Shown here: one piece after another, positions 1-8,685 of the stretch
How the letters are laid out: each line of letters starts with the position of its first letter
Numbering within the stretch: position 1 is the first letter of the stretch
Assembly (NCBI GenBank): GCA_019637445.1
Contig: JAHBVS010000001.1
Span: 434,001 to 498,000 of the forward strand
Source: Gemmatimonadaceae bacterium
Lineage (GTDB): Bacteria; Gemmatimonadota; Gemmatimonadetes; Gemmatimonadales; Gemmatimonadaceae
Direction of reading: 5' to 3'
DNA length: 64,000 nt
Translations under genes and position numbers: made by a program
The notes under the pieces: model-generated
Database searches by the model: none
Told to the model about the DNA's origin: nothing
Seen by the model: the letters and a program-made list of their open reading frames with translations, nothing else

Positions 1-1
1 C

Positions 2-415
2 GCGTCGGTGGACGTGATCATCTCCAACTGCGTGATCAACCTCTCGGCCGACAAGCCCACCGTGCTACGTGAGGCCTTCCGCGTGCTCAAGCCCGGCGGC
101 CGCTTCGCGGTGAGCGACGTGATTGTGCGCGGTGAGGTCCCGGCGGCGGTGCGGCGGTCGATGGAGCTCTGGGTGGGCTGCGTGGCCGGTGCGCTCGAGG
201 AGAGCGAGTTCAAGGCGCTGTTGCGCGACGTCGGATTCGAGGACGTGGACATCGAGCCCACGCGTGTCTACAAGAGCGAGGACGCGCGGGTGTTTCTCGA
301 GGAAGCGGGACTCGACGTGGACGCGAGCATCGCGGACATCGACGGACGCTTCATGTCCGGCTTCGTGCGCGCCACCAAGCCGCGCAACGCTGTCGGCGCC
401 GCAGCGACGGCATGA
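2..415 (+). CDS. arsM: Arsenite methyltransferase, C-terminal part (cut by window edge)
   Basis: This is the 3' end of a SAM-dependent arsenite methyltransferase, which converts As(III) to methylated arsenicals in the cytoplasm. The visible part starts inside the Rossmann domain, with the stretch [11 protein letters not shown], then a Rossmann strand in [14 protein letters not shown], and a later WVGCVAGAL segment. In characterised ArsM proteins three conserved cysteines bind As(III). The two downstream ones sit in exactly these two contexts, so both are present; the first must lie before the window. The stop overlaps the start of arsC by ATGA, and acr3 follows, giving an arsenic detoxification operon. 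No ArsR repressor is visible and may lie upstream. The family call is firm; substrate rests on context and the cysteines. Confidence 0.9.
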   Translation, partial: ASVDVIISNCVINLSADKPTVLREAFRVLKPGGRFAVSDVIVRGEVPAAVRRSMELWVGCVAGALEESEFKALLRDVGFEDVDIEPTRVYKSEDARVFLEEAGLDVDASIADIDGRFMSGFVRATKPRNAVGAAATA

Positions 416-939
416 TGCAGCTGCCGCAGGTACCAGGTGCCTTCCGGGTGCTGGTGCTCTGCACTGGCAACTCGGCGCGCAGCCAGATCGCCGAGGCGCT
501 GCTGGCGACCCGGGGAGCATCACGGGTCGCCGGCCGCGTGGAGGCCGACAGCGCCGGCTCGCGACCCGCGGCGCGCGTGAATCCATTTGCCCTCGAGGAG
601 CTGGCGCGACAGGGAATCAGGTGGGCGGGCCGCGTGCCGAAGTCGATCGACGACGTCGCCGATCAGCGCTTTGGGCTCGTCATCACCGTCTGCGACAACG
701 CGCGTGAGGCCTGTCCGTACTTCCCCGGTGCATTTGCGCAGGTGCACTGGGGACTCCCCGATCCCGCGGACCACACGGAGCCCACTGCGGCGCGGCGCGC
801 CTTCGCCGCCACGTTCGACGCGCTCGCGGAGCGTGTGGACGCGCTGCTGGCCCTGCCACTGCAGGAGCTGGATGACGCCGCCCTGACACAGGCAGCGCAG
901 GCGATTCACGACGCGCGGCAGCAGCCAAGCTTCGAATGA
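412..939 (+). CDS. arsC: Arsenate reductase, thioredoxin-coupled low-molecular-weight phosphatase type
   Basis: This 175-residue cytoplasmic enzyme reduces arsenate to arsenite. The phosphatase-like loop CTGNSARS begins at Cys17. The two relay cysteines are Cys94 and Cys101 in VCDNAREACP, with the same seven-residue spacing as Cys82/Cys89 of the thioredoxin-dependent family. A HWGLPDPAD segment completes the family signature. The ATG at 412 overlaps the arsM stop (ATGA), so translation is probably coupled; a second Met follows immediately. Its product, arsenite, can be methylated by the upstream enzyme or exported by the downstream Acr3. Confidence 0.95.
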   Translation: MMQLPQVPGAFRVLVLCTGNSARSQIAEALLATRGASRVAGRVEADSAGSRPAARVNPFALEELARQGIRWAGRVPKSIDDVADQRFGLVITVCDNAREACPYFPGAFAQVHWGLPDPADHTEPTAARRAFAATFDALAERVDALLALPLQELDDAALTQAAQAIHDARQQPSFE

Positions 940-955
940 CCCCCACCCCCGCACC

Positions 956-2038
956 GTGACCGCTGACACCGCTGGCTCGCCCGACACCGCTACCGCGCCG
1001 GTGCTCCGACGCCTTTCCACGCTCGACCGCTGGTTGCCCGCCTGGATTTTTCTCGCGATGGCTGCCGGCGTGCTGCTCGGCCGTCTGTTCCCGAACCTCG
1101 GTCAGGCGCTCGATCGGGTCCAGGTCGCCGGCGTTTCCGTTCCGATCGCAATTGGGCTGCTGTGGATGATGTATCCCGTGCTGGCCAAGGTGAAATACGA
1201 GACGATTGGCGCGCGCATCGGCGACACCAAGGTGCTGGGCACCTCGCTGCTGTTGAACTGGGTGATCGGCCCGCTGCTGATGGCCGGCCTCGCGTGGGTC
1301 TTCCTCGCCGATCTGCCGGAGTACCGCAACGGACTGATCCTCATCGGGCTCGCACGCTGTATCGCGATGGTGCTCGTCTGGAACACGCTGGCCTGCGGGT
1401 CGGCGGAACTGGCTGCGGTCCTGGTCGCGCTCAACTCGGTGTTCCAAATCCTGACCTATAGCGTGCTGGGTTGGCTCTTCCTTACGGTAATGCCGGGTTG
1501 GATGGGCGCCGAGTCCACGGCGATCGATGTCTCGATGTGGGAGATCGCCAAGAGCGTGCTGATCTTCCTTGGCATTCCGTTGCTTGCGGGCTACGTGACG
1601 CGGCGGACGCTCGTCGCGCGCCGGGGGCGGGAGTGGTACGACGACGAGTTCGCGCCGCGCTTCGGTTCGACCGCGCTGCTGGGCCTGCTCTACACCATCG
1701 TGCTGATGTTCGCGATGCAGGGGAACCGCATTGTGGAGTTGCCGCTCGACGTGCTGCGGATCAGCCTGCCGCTGATGGCGTACTTTGGCCTGATGTTCGG
1801 CGCGGCGTTCTGGCTCGCCCTGCGTCTCGGCTTTGACTACGAGACGACGATATCGCTGAGCTTCACGGCGGCGGGCAACAACTTCGAGCTCGCCATCGCG
1901 GTGGCCGTGGCGACATTCGGCATCGGCTCGGGCGAGGCCCTCGCGGCGGTGGTGGGTCCGTTGATCGAGGTGCCGGCGCTGGTGGGTCTCGTGTACGTGT
2001 CGCTGTGGGCCAGGCGGCGGTTCTTCTCCGCCGCCTAG
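956..2038 (+). CDS. acr3: Arsenite efflux permease, ACR3 family
   Basis: This 360-residue, roughly ten-helix inner-membrane protein exports arsenite using the proton gradient. Family hallmarks are the conserved Cys135 in LARCIAMVL and Glu311 in NNFELAIA, which correspond to the essential Cys and Glu of studied Acr3 proteins. The GTG at 956 is chosen because it lies 16 bases after the arsC stop and leaves a short hydrophilic N-terminus before the first helix (LPAWIFLAMAAGVLLG). The upstream spacer is C-rich and shows no Shine-Dalgarno motif, so the exact start is uncertain. It is the last gene of the arsM-arsC-acr3 run and converges with the next gene. Confidence 0.93.
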   Translation: MTADTAGSPDTATAPVLRRLSTLDRWLPAWIFLAMAAGVLLGRLFPNLGQALDRVQVAGVSVPIAIGLLWMMYPVLAKVKYETIGARIGDTKVLGTSLLLNWVIGPLLMAGLAWVFLADLPEYRNGLILIGLARCIAMVLVWNTLACGSAELAAVLVALNSVFQILTYSVLGWLFLTVMPGWMGAESTAIDVSMWEIAKSVLIFLGIPLLAGYVTRRTLVARRGREWYDDEFAPRFGSTALLGLLYTIVLMFAMQGNRIVELPLDVLRISLPLMAYFGLMFGAAFWLALRLGFDYETTISLSFTAAGNNFELAIAVAVATFGIGSGEALAAVVGPLIEVPALVGLVYVSLWARRRFFSAA

Positions 2039-2056
2039 CCCCACCTTGCGCGCGTC

Positions 2057-3253
2057 CTAGCTCGGCGACCCCGGCAACAACGGCTCGAGATCGGGCGCGG
2101 TCGCGCCGTTCTCCGTGCACAGCGCGAACTTCGTCTCGCCGGCGTGATACATCGCCACGCCGGCGTGCCGGCCCTGCTTGTCGAGCACGAAGAAGCGCAC
2201 GTTGAAGTTCGGCAGCCCGCGCTCGTTCAGCAGCCGTCGCTCCACCGTGTTCTTCTGGATGCGCCGCAGCGCGTCCATTCCGGCGTCCTTGGGCGACATC
2301 CCGCGCCGCAGGTTCTCGACGATCAAGTACGACGAGAGGTTGTAGAGATTGGCCTCGCCGCGACCGGTGGATCCCGCCGCGCCGACATCGTTGTCGACGT
2401 AGAGCCCTGCCCCGAGAATCGGCGAGTCGCCAACACGTCCGGGGATCTTCCACGCGAGGCCGCTCGTCGTCGTCACGCTGGCGAGGTCGCCGCTGGGCGT
2501 AATGCCGCTGCAGTTGATGGTGCCCCAGAACGATCCCTCGCGGATCAACCCGTCGCGCACCATCGAGAGGCCGGCGGCGAGGCCGAGGTCCGGGTCGCGC
2601 TCGTGGGCGGGCCGGTTGTCATCGCGACGGCGGCGGCCGGTACCGTTCGGATCCAACCAGTGCTCCGGATCCACGCGCCGACGCCACTCCATCCACAGGC
2701 GCCGGCTGTCGGCGGTATTGAGATCTTCCTCGATGGCGAAGCCAAGCTGCCGCGCGAACTCGCGCGCGTCGCGGCCGGCGATCAAGTGGTGGTCCGTGAG
2801 GTCCATCACCGCCTTGGCCACGAGCGAGGGCGTGCGCACTCCCTCGATGCTCGCCACCGCCCCGGCGCGGCGCTTGGGCCCGTGCATGCACGAGGCGTCG
2901 AGCTGCACCACGCCGTCCGCGTTGGGCAGCGCGCCGTAGCCGATGCCGTTCTCCGTGGGATCGAGTTCGGGGATGTTGACGCCGGCAATCAGCGCGTCCA
3001 GAACGTCCTCGCCGGCCGTGATGCCGCGGAACGCACGTTCGACGGCGTTCTCCGCCCCGCCGTTCCGGAACTGGAAGCCCGAGTAGTCGGCGATGACGAT
3101 CGGCTTGACGGCGCGGCCGCGCCGAATGGACGGTGCGGATGCGGCGGCCGTTGTCTCGGCGCGGCTTGGTGACGCGTCCGCAGCACGGGTGGGAAGAATT
3201 CCGGCCACACCGGCTGCGGCACTTGTGCGGAGAAAATCGCGACGACTCGTCAT
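2057..3253 (-). CDS. Tat-exported N4-(beta-N-acetylglucosaminyl)-L-asparaginase-like Ntn hydrolase
   Basis: This 398-residue protein resembles glycosylasparaginases (peptidase family T2), which cleave the GlcNAc-Asn bond or related isoaspartyl bonds after autoproteolysis. The N-terminus has a twin-arginine motif (SRRDFLRT) and an Ala-rich hydrophobic stretch, so it is probably folded before export to the periplasm. The likely autocatalytic threonine is Thr245 in WGTINCSG, followed by LASVTTTSGLAWKIPGR and the VGAAGSTGRGE segment typical of the family. The Cys-Ser-Gly after the Thr differs from the GMV of the human and Flavobacterium enzymes. It is monocistronic and faces acr3. Family is fairly sure; substrate is not. 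Confidence 0.85.
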   Translation of the reverse strand: MTSRRDFLRTSAAAGVAGILPTRAADASPSRAETTAAASAPSIRRGRAVKPIVIADYSGFQFRNGGAENAVERAFRGITAGEDVLDALIAGVNIPELDPTENGIGYGALPNADGVVQLDASCMHGPKRRAGAVASIEGVRTPSLVAKAVMDLTDHHLIAGRDAREFARQLGFAIEEDLNTADSRRLWMEWRRRVDPEHWLDPNGTGRRRRDDNRPAHERDPDLGLAAGLSMVRDGLIREGSFWGTINCSGITPSGDLASVTTTSGLAWKIPGRVGDSPILGAGLYVDNDVGAAGSTGRGEANLYNLSSYLIVENLRRGMSPKDAGMDALRRIQKNTVERRLLNERGLPNFNVRFFVLDKQGRHAGVAMYHAGETKFALCTENGATAPDLEPLLPGSPS

Positions 3254-3351
3254 CGGGAATCGGGGTCAGGGAGCACCAGGCCTCGCGCGGTCGCCGAGGC
3301 AGCCGTCCGTAGTGTAGCCCCGACTGGCCTCGCGGACCACGCAGGCGCGCG

Positions 3352-3357
3352 TACATT
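3352..3357 (+). promoter_or_regulatory. Candidate -10 element of the DUF819 gene
   Basis: TACATT lies 8 bases before the ATG at 3366. A transcript starting at the usual distance would begin at or next to the start codon, so the mRNA would be leaderless or nearly so. No good -35 hexamer is visible. Confidence 0.3.
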
Positions 3358-3365
3358 CCCGACCG

Positions 3366-4529
3366 ATGCTCTCGTCACCGCTCGCCGTGCTGGCCGTCTT
3401 GGCACTTGTGGTGCTCGCCTCCGAGTGGCTGGTGCGCCGCACGGTGCTGCGCCACGCGGGCACCGCACTGCTCGGCATCCTGCTCGCGGCGGTGCTGGCC
3501 AACGTCGGGCTGATTCCGGCGGGCTCCACAACGGCGGAGCCCGTGCCGGTCTACGACGGGATTTTCACCTACGTCGCGCCGCTGGCCATCTTCTGGTTGC
3601 TGCTCGGCGTGAACCTGCGCACCGTGCGCAAGGCGGGCGTGCCGATGCTCGCGCTGTTCCTGATCGGCGCCTGGGGCACGGCGGTGGGAGCCTTTGCCGC
3701 GGCCAAGCTCGTCGGCGGCGGCGATGCCCTGCACGGACAGCTCGCCGGCGTCGCGGGAATGTTCACCGGCACCTATGTCGGCGGCAGCATCAACTTCAAC
3801 GCCGTGGCGCTCGAGTACGACGTGGTGCGCGACGGCGTGGTCTACACCGCCAGCATCGTGGCGGACAACATCGTGACGACCATCTGGATGGTGGCGACGC
3901 TGACGCTCCCGCGCCTGCTCGCCCCGATGTTCCGCGGCATCGGCACGACGGTCTCGGCCGGCGATGGTCCCGTGCTCGGCATCGAAGAGGATACCGAGCC
4001 GTTGCATCCGGTGGACCTGGCCGTGGTGCTTGGCCTTGGCGCGGGCGGGGTGTGGATCGCTGAGGTTGTGGCGCTGTGGTTGTCCGGGCGTGGGGTCAGG
4101 GTTCCGACGATGCTGGTGCTCACGGTGATCGCGCTGCTCCTGGCACAGATTCCTGCCGTCGCGCGGCTGCGTGGGCCGCGCGTGATCGGGTTGTTTGCCG
4201 TGTATCTCTTCCTCACGGTGATCGGGGCCTTCTGCGACCTGCGCGCGTTGGTTTCCGTCGGGGAGCTCGGCGTCACGCTCTTGTTGTTCGCGCTGATCAC
4301 GGTCGGCATGCACGGCGTGGTGATCTTCGGCAGCGCGCGGCTGTTCCGGATGGATGCGACGATCGCCGCCATTGCCTCGCAGGCAAACGTCGGCGGCGGC
4401 ACCTCCGCGCTGGCCTGCGCCCGCTCGCTGGGCCGCGAGGACTTGGTGCTCCCCGCGGTGCTGGTGGGATCGGTCGGGAATGCCCTGGGCAACTTCCTCG
4501 GATTCTGGGTCGCCTCGCGTTTGGGCTGA
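3366..4529 (+). CDS. DUF819 family integral membrane protein
   Basis: This 387-residue protein has about ten to eleven predicted transmembrane segments starting at the extreme N-terminus. It matches the DUF819 family by its length and by conserved Gly-rich stretches such as GMFTGTYVGGSINFNAVA, ASIVADNIVTTIWM and, near the C-terminus, SQANVGGGTSALACARSLG. Members of this family have been considered possible transporters, but no substrate is established. The repeated GGxxN patterns in two halves suggest an inverted-repeat carrier architecture, which is inference. It is transcribed divergently from the asparaginase-like gene and 73 bases before the TPR gene. Confidence 0.85.
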   Translation: MLSSPLAVLAVLALVVLASEWLVRRTVLRHAGTALLGILLAAVLANVGLIPAGSTTAEPVPVYDGIFTYVAPLAIFWLLLGVNLRTVRKAGVPMLALFLIGAWGTAVGAFAAAKLVGGGDALHGQLAGVAGMFTGTYVGGSINFNAVALEYDVVRDGVVYTASIVADNIVTTIWMVATLTLPRLLAPMFRGIGTTVSAGDGPVLGIEEDTEPLHPVDLAVVLGLGAGGVWIAEVVALWLSGRGVRVPTMLVLTVIALLLAQIPAVARLRGPRVIGLFAVYLFLTVIGAFCDLRALVSVGELGVTLLLFALITVGMHGVVIFGSARLFRMDATIAAIASQANVGGGTSALACARSLGREDLVLPAVLVGSVGNALGNFLGFWVASRLG

Positions 4530-4602
4530 TTGCGGCACAGGACTTGCTCGGCAAAGACGGCGTGTGCCACGTTTGGAAGTCCGAACGCTGCCGGGAGTCC
4601 TG

Positions 4603-6033
4603 ATGCGCCTTTGCCGTAGCCTGCTCGTCCGCGCCCTGCTCGCTGTCGCCCTGCTCGCCATCGCCCGCGAGCCGCTCGCCGCGCAGTCCGCCGAGGCGCT
4701 GGCCCGACTTGAGGCCGCGCGCGATGCAAAGCCCGAAGACTTCTCCACGCAACGTGCGCTGGGTGTCGCGTATTTCAAGGCTGAGCGTTACGCCGACGCG
4801 ACCGCGCCGCTTCAGGCAGCGCGGTCGCTCGATGCCGCCGATCCGGTCGCCGCGCTCTATGCAGGACTGACTGCAGACCAGCTGGGCGACTACTCCAGCG
4901 CACGCACTGCGTACACAGACTATCTCGCCGTGAAGCGGCCCTGGTACGCGTTCAAGGCCAAGCGCGCCGCAGCACAGGTCCGAGATCGACTCGTGGCCAT
5001 CGCGCATCTGGAATCCGTGGCGGCGGCCAAGGCCGCGGTCGCGGCCGAGGCCACGCTCGCGCCGGGTGGTGGCGACCCGCGCACGATCGCGGTGCCGCCG
5101 ATGCGTTACTCGGGCCCCGACGCCGCGGCGCTGTCACCGCTTGAGCGCGGCCTCGCCGAGTTGGTCATCACCGACCTGGGCAAGTCGAGCCAGCTCGTGG
5201 TCGTCGAGCGCGACCGCATGCAGGCCCTGGCCGACGAGATCGCACTCGGTGCGTCGGGCGCTGTGGACAGCGCGTCCGCCGTGCGCGCGGGCCGCTTGAT
5301 CCAGGCGGGCCGACTCGTCAACGGCAACATCGTGCACGGCGGCGAGACGCTGACGCTCACGTCGAGCATCGTGAGCGTGCGGACGTCCGAGATCTCGTCG
5401 CCGGCGCGGGTCAGTGACGGGATGGACAAGTTCTTCGACCTCCAGAAGGATCTGGTCTTCCAGATCTTCGACCAACTGGGCGTCGTGCTCACGGACGAAG
5501 AGCGGGCGGCCATCGGCGTACGTCACACGCAGAACTTCGAGGCCTTCCTGCTCTACAGCAGTGGCCTCGTGGCGATGGACGCCGGTCGCTTCCAGGACGC
5601 GGCGCGCCTGTTCGAGCAAGCGCGCGTGGCAGATCCCTCGTTTGCAGCCGCCGCGTCTCGCGCCGGCCTGGCGCAGGCGGCGATGGTGGGCGCCGCCGTG
5701 AATGCGACCACGCTGGAATCGGCGATGCCCGTGAGCGAGCGCAACGTCGTCTCCACGGCCGTGCAGGGCGTCGTGCTACCGCCTGCGCCGCCCGCGCTGA
5801 TTCCCGGGCTACCCGGAATTCCGAGGCTCCCGGCGGCACCGGCCGGCCCACTCGGCGCGACGCTCGCGGCGACATCGCTCGGCGTGAACCCGCCCTCGGT
5901 CTCGCCCGTCACCTTTGCGGCGGCACCAGGATCGCCGCCGACGCCGATCTTCGACTTGCCGAGCAACGTGAGTGGCCAGGACCGACTCCGGATCGTATCA
6001 AGCATCCTCGTCTTCGTGCGGGTGCTCCCGTGA
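4603..6033 (+). CDS. Secreted TPR protein with a CsgG-like domain
   Basis: This 476-residue protein has a signal peptide ending around PLAAQS. Residues 20 to about 150 hold TPR-like helical repeats (ALGVAYFKAERYADATAPL, then LYAGLTADQLGDYSSARTAY). The middle section, from about residue 165 (IAVPPMRYSG) through LVVVERDRMQAL and AGRLIQAGRLVNGNIV, has the pattern of the CsgG/TolB-N-like domain found in periplasmic lipoproteins and curli assembly proteins. A further TPR-like pair (SGLVAMDAGRFQDAARLFEQA) precedes a Pro/Ala-rich tail. Unlike CsgG there is no lipobox. The ATG at 4603 is preferred because it begins the signal peptide. The stop overlaps the next start (GTGA), so the pair is likely an envelope unit. 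Exact function unknown. Confidence 0.8.
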   Translation: MRLCRSLLVRALLAVALLAIAREPLAAQSAEALARLEAARDAKPEDFSTQRALGVAYFKAERYADATAPLQAARSLDAADPVAALYAGLTADQLGDYSSARTAYTDYLAVKRPWYAFKAKRAAAQVRDRLVAIAHLESVAAAKAAVAAEATLAPGGGDPRTIAVPPMRYSGPDAAALSPLERGLAELVITDLGKSSQLVVVERDRMQALADEIALGASGAVDSASAVRAGRLIQAGRLVNGNIVHGGETLTLTSSIVSVRTSEISSPARVSDGMDKFFDLQKDLVFQIFDQLGVVLTDEERAAIGVRHTQNFEAFLLYSSGLVAMDAGRFQDAARLFEQARVADPSFAAAASRAGLAQAAMVGAAVNATTLESAMPVSERNVVSTAVQGVVLPPAPPALIPGLPGIPRLPAAPAGPLGATLAATSLGVNPPSVSPVTFAAAPGSPPTPIFDLPSNVSGQDRLRIVSSILVFVRVLP

Positions 6034-7133
6034 GGCGCGCACGCGTGCAGTCGCGCGTCATCGCGCTGGCGACCACCGTGCTGGCCTTCGCTTCACCGCT
6101 CACGGCGCAGGACAGCACGGGCACCACCGTGCTGTTCCAACCGACAGGGATGACGCTGACCTTCGGCGAGGGCGCGACGTCGCGTCGCCTGGAGCAAGCG
6201 TCAATCCCGCTCGCGATGGTCTTTCCGTTCCATCGCCGCTTCTCGGTCGACCTCACCACCGCCGCCGCGTACACGCGCATCGTGCACGGCGACTCCACCC
6301 ACAGCGAGATCTACGGCGGTACCGACACGCAGCTGCGCGCGAACATCCGCATCCTGATGGACCACCTGATGCTGACCCTCGGCGTGAACGCGCCATCCGG
6401 CCAGTACTACATCGACTCGACGCAGGTCGAGGCGGCCAGCACCATCGGCAACGACTTCCTCAGCGTGCCCATCTCCTCGATGGGCAACGGACCCGCCGGG
6501 ACAGCGGGCGTCGCGGCGGCCGTGCGCCTGCTCGGCATCAACCTCGGCGTGGGCGGAAGCCTGAGGAAGTCGATGGAGTTCGTGCCCTACGGCTCCGGCA
6601 GCGAGGAAATCGTCTACCAGCCCGGTGACGAGACGCGCCTGCGCGTCAGCGCCGAGCGTCGGCTGTGGCTGGGCACGGCATCGGTGGCAATGACGTTTAT
6701 GTCGTTCGGTGAGGAGACCGCGAACGCCACGACCTACTCCACCGGTGACCGCACGCTGACCACGCTCGGCTGGTCGCTGCCCGTCTGGAAGGCCAGCGTC
6801 GATTTGGGGCTGTGGAATCTCTCGCGCGAGTCAGGCCAGCAGTTCGGCGGGCCGGCGCCGCCGGAGAACATCCGCAATCTCTCCGCGGCTGTGACGTTGC
6901 CGCTGCGACGCTGGATGATCCGTCCGACGATGGACTCGCGCCGCTGGCAAATCGACGGCGACCTCGCCGGCGAGCTGCGCAGCTACGGCATCGCCATCGG
7001 CATTCCGGTGGGACGGCAGACGATGCTCGTGCCGAGCTACAGCGCGACTAGCGGCACGCTGCACTCCACCAGCGACGCCTCGCAGGCCGACTTCTCAGGC
7101 TGGCAGGCCAGCCTGTTGCTGCGACGGCGCTAG
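6030..7133 (+). CDS. Predicted secreted, beta-strand-rich outer-membrane-like protein
   Basis: This 367-residue protein starts at a GTG overlapping the stop of the TPR/CsgG gene. It has a signal peptide (VIALATTVLAFASPLTAQ). The remainder is made of alternating amphipathic strands with Gly and aromatic positions, for example LQANIRI-type and RRLWLGTASVAMTFMSFG stretches, consistent with a 10 to 14 strand outer-membrane barrel. It ends in LLLRRR rather than the C-terminal aromatic residue seen in many barrels, so a periplasmic beta protein is possible. I do not recognise a named family. Coupling with the upstream gene suggests a joint role at the outer membrane. Confidence 0.7.
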   Translation: MRRARVQSRVIALATTVLAFASPLTAQDSTGTTVLFQPTGMTLTFGEGATSRRLEQASIPLAMVFPFHRRFSVDLTTAAAYTRIVHGDSTHSEIYGGTDTQLRANIRILMDHLMLTLGVNAPSGQYYIDSTQVEAASTIGNDFLSVPISSMGNGPAGTAGVAAAVRLLGINLGVGGSLRKSMEFVPYGSGSEEIVYQPGDETRLRVSAERRLWLGTASVAMTFMSFGEETANATTYSTGDRTLTTLGWSLPVWKASVDLGLWNLSRESGQQFGGPAPPENIRNLSAAVTLPLRRWMIRPTMDSRRWQIDGDLAGELRSYGIAIGIPVGRQTMLVPSYSATSGTLHSTSDASQADFSGWQASLLLRRR

Positions 7134-7197
7134 GGGCGGGCTGCGGGCCAATACGCGCGACGCACTCCCTCGGCGGGCCGGAATTCGCCAGTTTTCT

Positions 7198-8685
7198 ATG
7201 GATATGAACGACCTCGAGCGCCACTTCGCGCCCTTCCGCGCCCAGACCGTCGGCAACGACACGAGCTTCACCACGCCCTACGGCGAGCAGCGGCTGGTGT
7301 ACGCCGACTGGACTGCCAGCGGCCGGCTGTATCGCCCGATCGAGACGGCGGTGGCCGAGCGCTTCGGGCCCTACGTGGGGAACACGCACAGCGAGTCGTC
7401 CGTGACGGGCACCGCGATGACGCTGGCGTACCACGAGGCGCACGCGCGGATCAAGCGACACGTGAACGCCGGCCCCGACGATCTCGTGCTCACGCACGGC
7501 GCCGGGATGACCGGCGCGGTGAACAAGCTGCAGCGCATGCTGGGGCTCAAGGCGCCCGAGGGCCTGCGGCGATTCGTCACGCTGAAGGTCGAGGAGCGCC
7601 CGGTGGTGTTCGTCACGCATCTTGAACACCACTCCAACCAGACCTCGTGGTACGAGACCATCGCCGAGGTGGTGGTGCTGCCGCCGGACGCCGAAGGACT
7701 GGTGGATCTGGCAGCGCTCGACGAGGCGCTGGCGCGGTACCAGGACCGCCCGCTCAAGATCGGCGCATTCAGTGCCTGCTCGAACGTCACGGGCGCGATG
7801 ACGCCGTATCACGAGATGGCGCGGCGCGTGCATCGCGCGGGCGGCATCGTGGTGGTGGACTTCGCCGCCTCGGCGCCGTATGTGGGCATCGATATGCATC
7901 CGGCTGGTGACCCGGAGGCGACGCTCGACGCCATCGTGTTCTCGCCTCACAAGTTCCTTGGTGGGCCTGGCTCTTCGGGCGTGCTGGTGTTCAACAAGTC
8001 GCTGTACCACAACACCGTGCCCGACGAGGCCGGCGGTGGCACGGTCGCGTGGACCAATCCATGGGGGCAGTACGCGTTCCTGGAGGACATCGAGGCCCGC
8101 GAGGATGCCGGTACGCCTGGGTTCCTGCAAGCCATCCGCGCGGCGTTGGCAGTGCAGCTCAAGGACGCGATGACGGTCGAGGCGATGCAGCAGCGCGAGC
8201 GGGAGATCGTCGACTACGCGATGGACCGCCTGACGGCGATGCCGGGCGTGCACGTGTTGGCGCCGAGCGTGCGGCATCGGTTGGCCATCTTCTCGTTCTA
8301 TATCGAGGAGCTGCACTACAACCTCGTGGTGCGGCTGCTCAACGATCGCTTTGGCGTGCAGGCACGCGGAGGCTGTTCCTGCGCCGGCACGTATGGGCAC
8401 TACCTGCTGCACGTGGATCCCACGCGGTCGAAGGCGATCACCGATCGCATCGACCAAGGCGATCTCTCCGAGAAGCCGGGCTGGGTGCGCATCTCGTTCC
8501 ATCCGACGACGCTGATGGACGATGTGCGGTACACGCTGGACGCGGTGGAGCAGATCGCGCGCAACGGGGCGGCCTGGGCGGCGGACTACGAGTATTCGCC
8601 GCGCACGAACGAGTTCGTGCATCGCACGGCGACGGCGGGGCTGCGGGAGACGGTCGCGGACTGGTACGCGGGGGCGCTGGGCTAG
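7198..8685 (+). CDS. Class V aminotransferase (cysteine desulfurase-like PLP enzyme)
   Basis: This 495-residue cytoplasmic enzyme has fold-type I PLP features. THGAGMTGAVNK binds the phosphate, HLEHHSN and SACSNVTGAM line the cofactor pocket, VVDFAASAPY supplies the Asp, and the Schiff-base lysine lies in SPHKFLGG. A cysteine-rich motif, RGGCSCAGTYGHYLL, sits where NifS/SufS enzymes have their catalytic Cys loop, but its sequence differs from both. The protein is about 90 residues longer than typical SufS. It could be a cysteine desulfurase, selenocysteine lyase or another carbon-sulfur lyase; no iron-sulfur genes are nearby. The ATG at 7198 is followed by a second ATG at 7204. Its 3' end overlaps the convergent gene by 4 bases. 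Confidence 0.85.
   Translation: MDMNDLERHFAPFRAQTVGNDTSFTTPYGEQRLVYADWTASGRLYRPIETAVAERFGPYVGNTHSESSVTGTAMTLAYHEAHARIKRHVNAGPDDLVLTHGAGMTGAVNKLQRMLGLKAPEGLRRFVTLKVEERPVVFVTHLEHHSNQTSWYETIAEVVVLPPDAEGLVDLAALDEALARYQDRPLKIGAFSACSNVTGAMTPYHEMARRVHRAGGIVVVDFAASAPYVGIDMHPAGDPEATLDAIVFSPHKFLGGPGSSGVLVFNKSLYHNTVPDEAGGGTVAWTNPWGQYAFLEDIEAREDAGTPGFLQAIRAALAVQLKDAMTVEAMQQREREIVDYAMDRLTAMPGVHVLAPSVRHRLAIFSFYIEELHYNLVVRLLNDRFGVQARGGCSCAGTYGHYLLHVDPTRSKAITDRIDQGDLSEKPGWVRISFHPTTLMDDVRYTLDAVEQIARNGAAWAADYEYSPRTNEFVHRTATAGLRETVADWYAGALG

Noticed and set aside
7198-8685. Assignment of the class V enzyme as SufS/IscS
   Set aside because: The Cys loop and length differ and no suf/isc genes are adjacent, so only the family is named.
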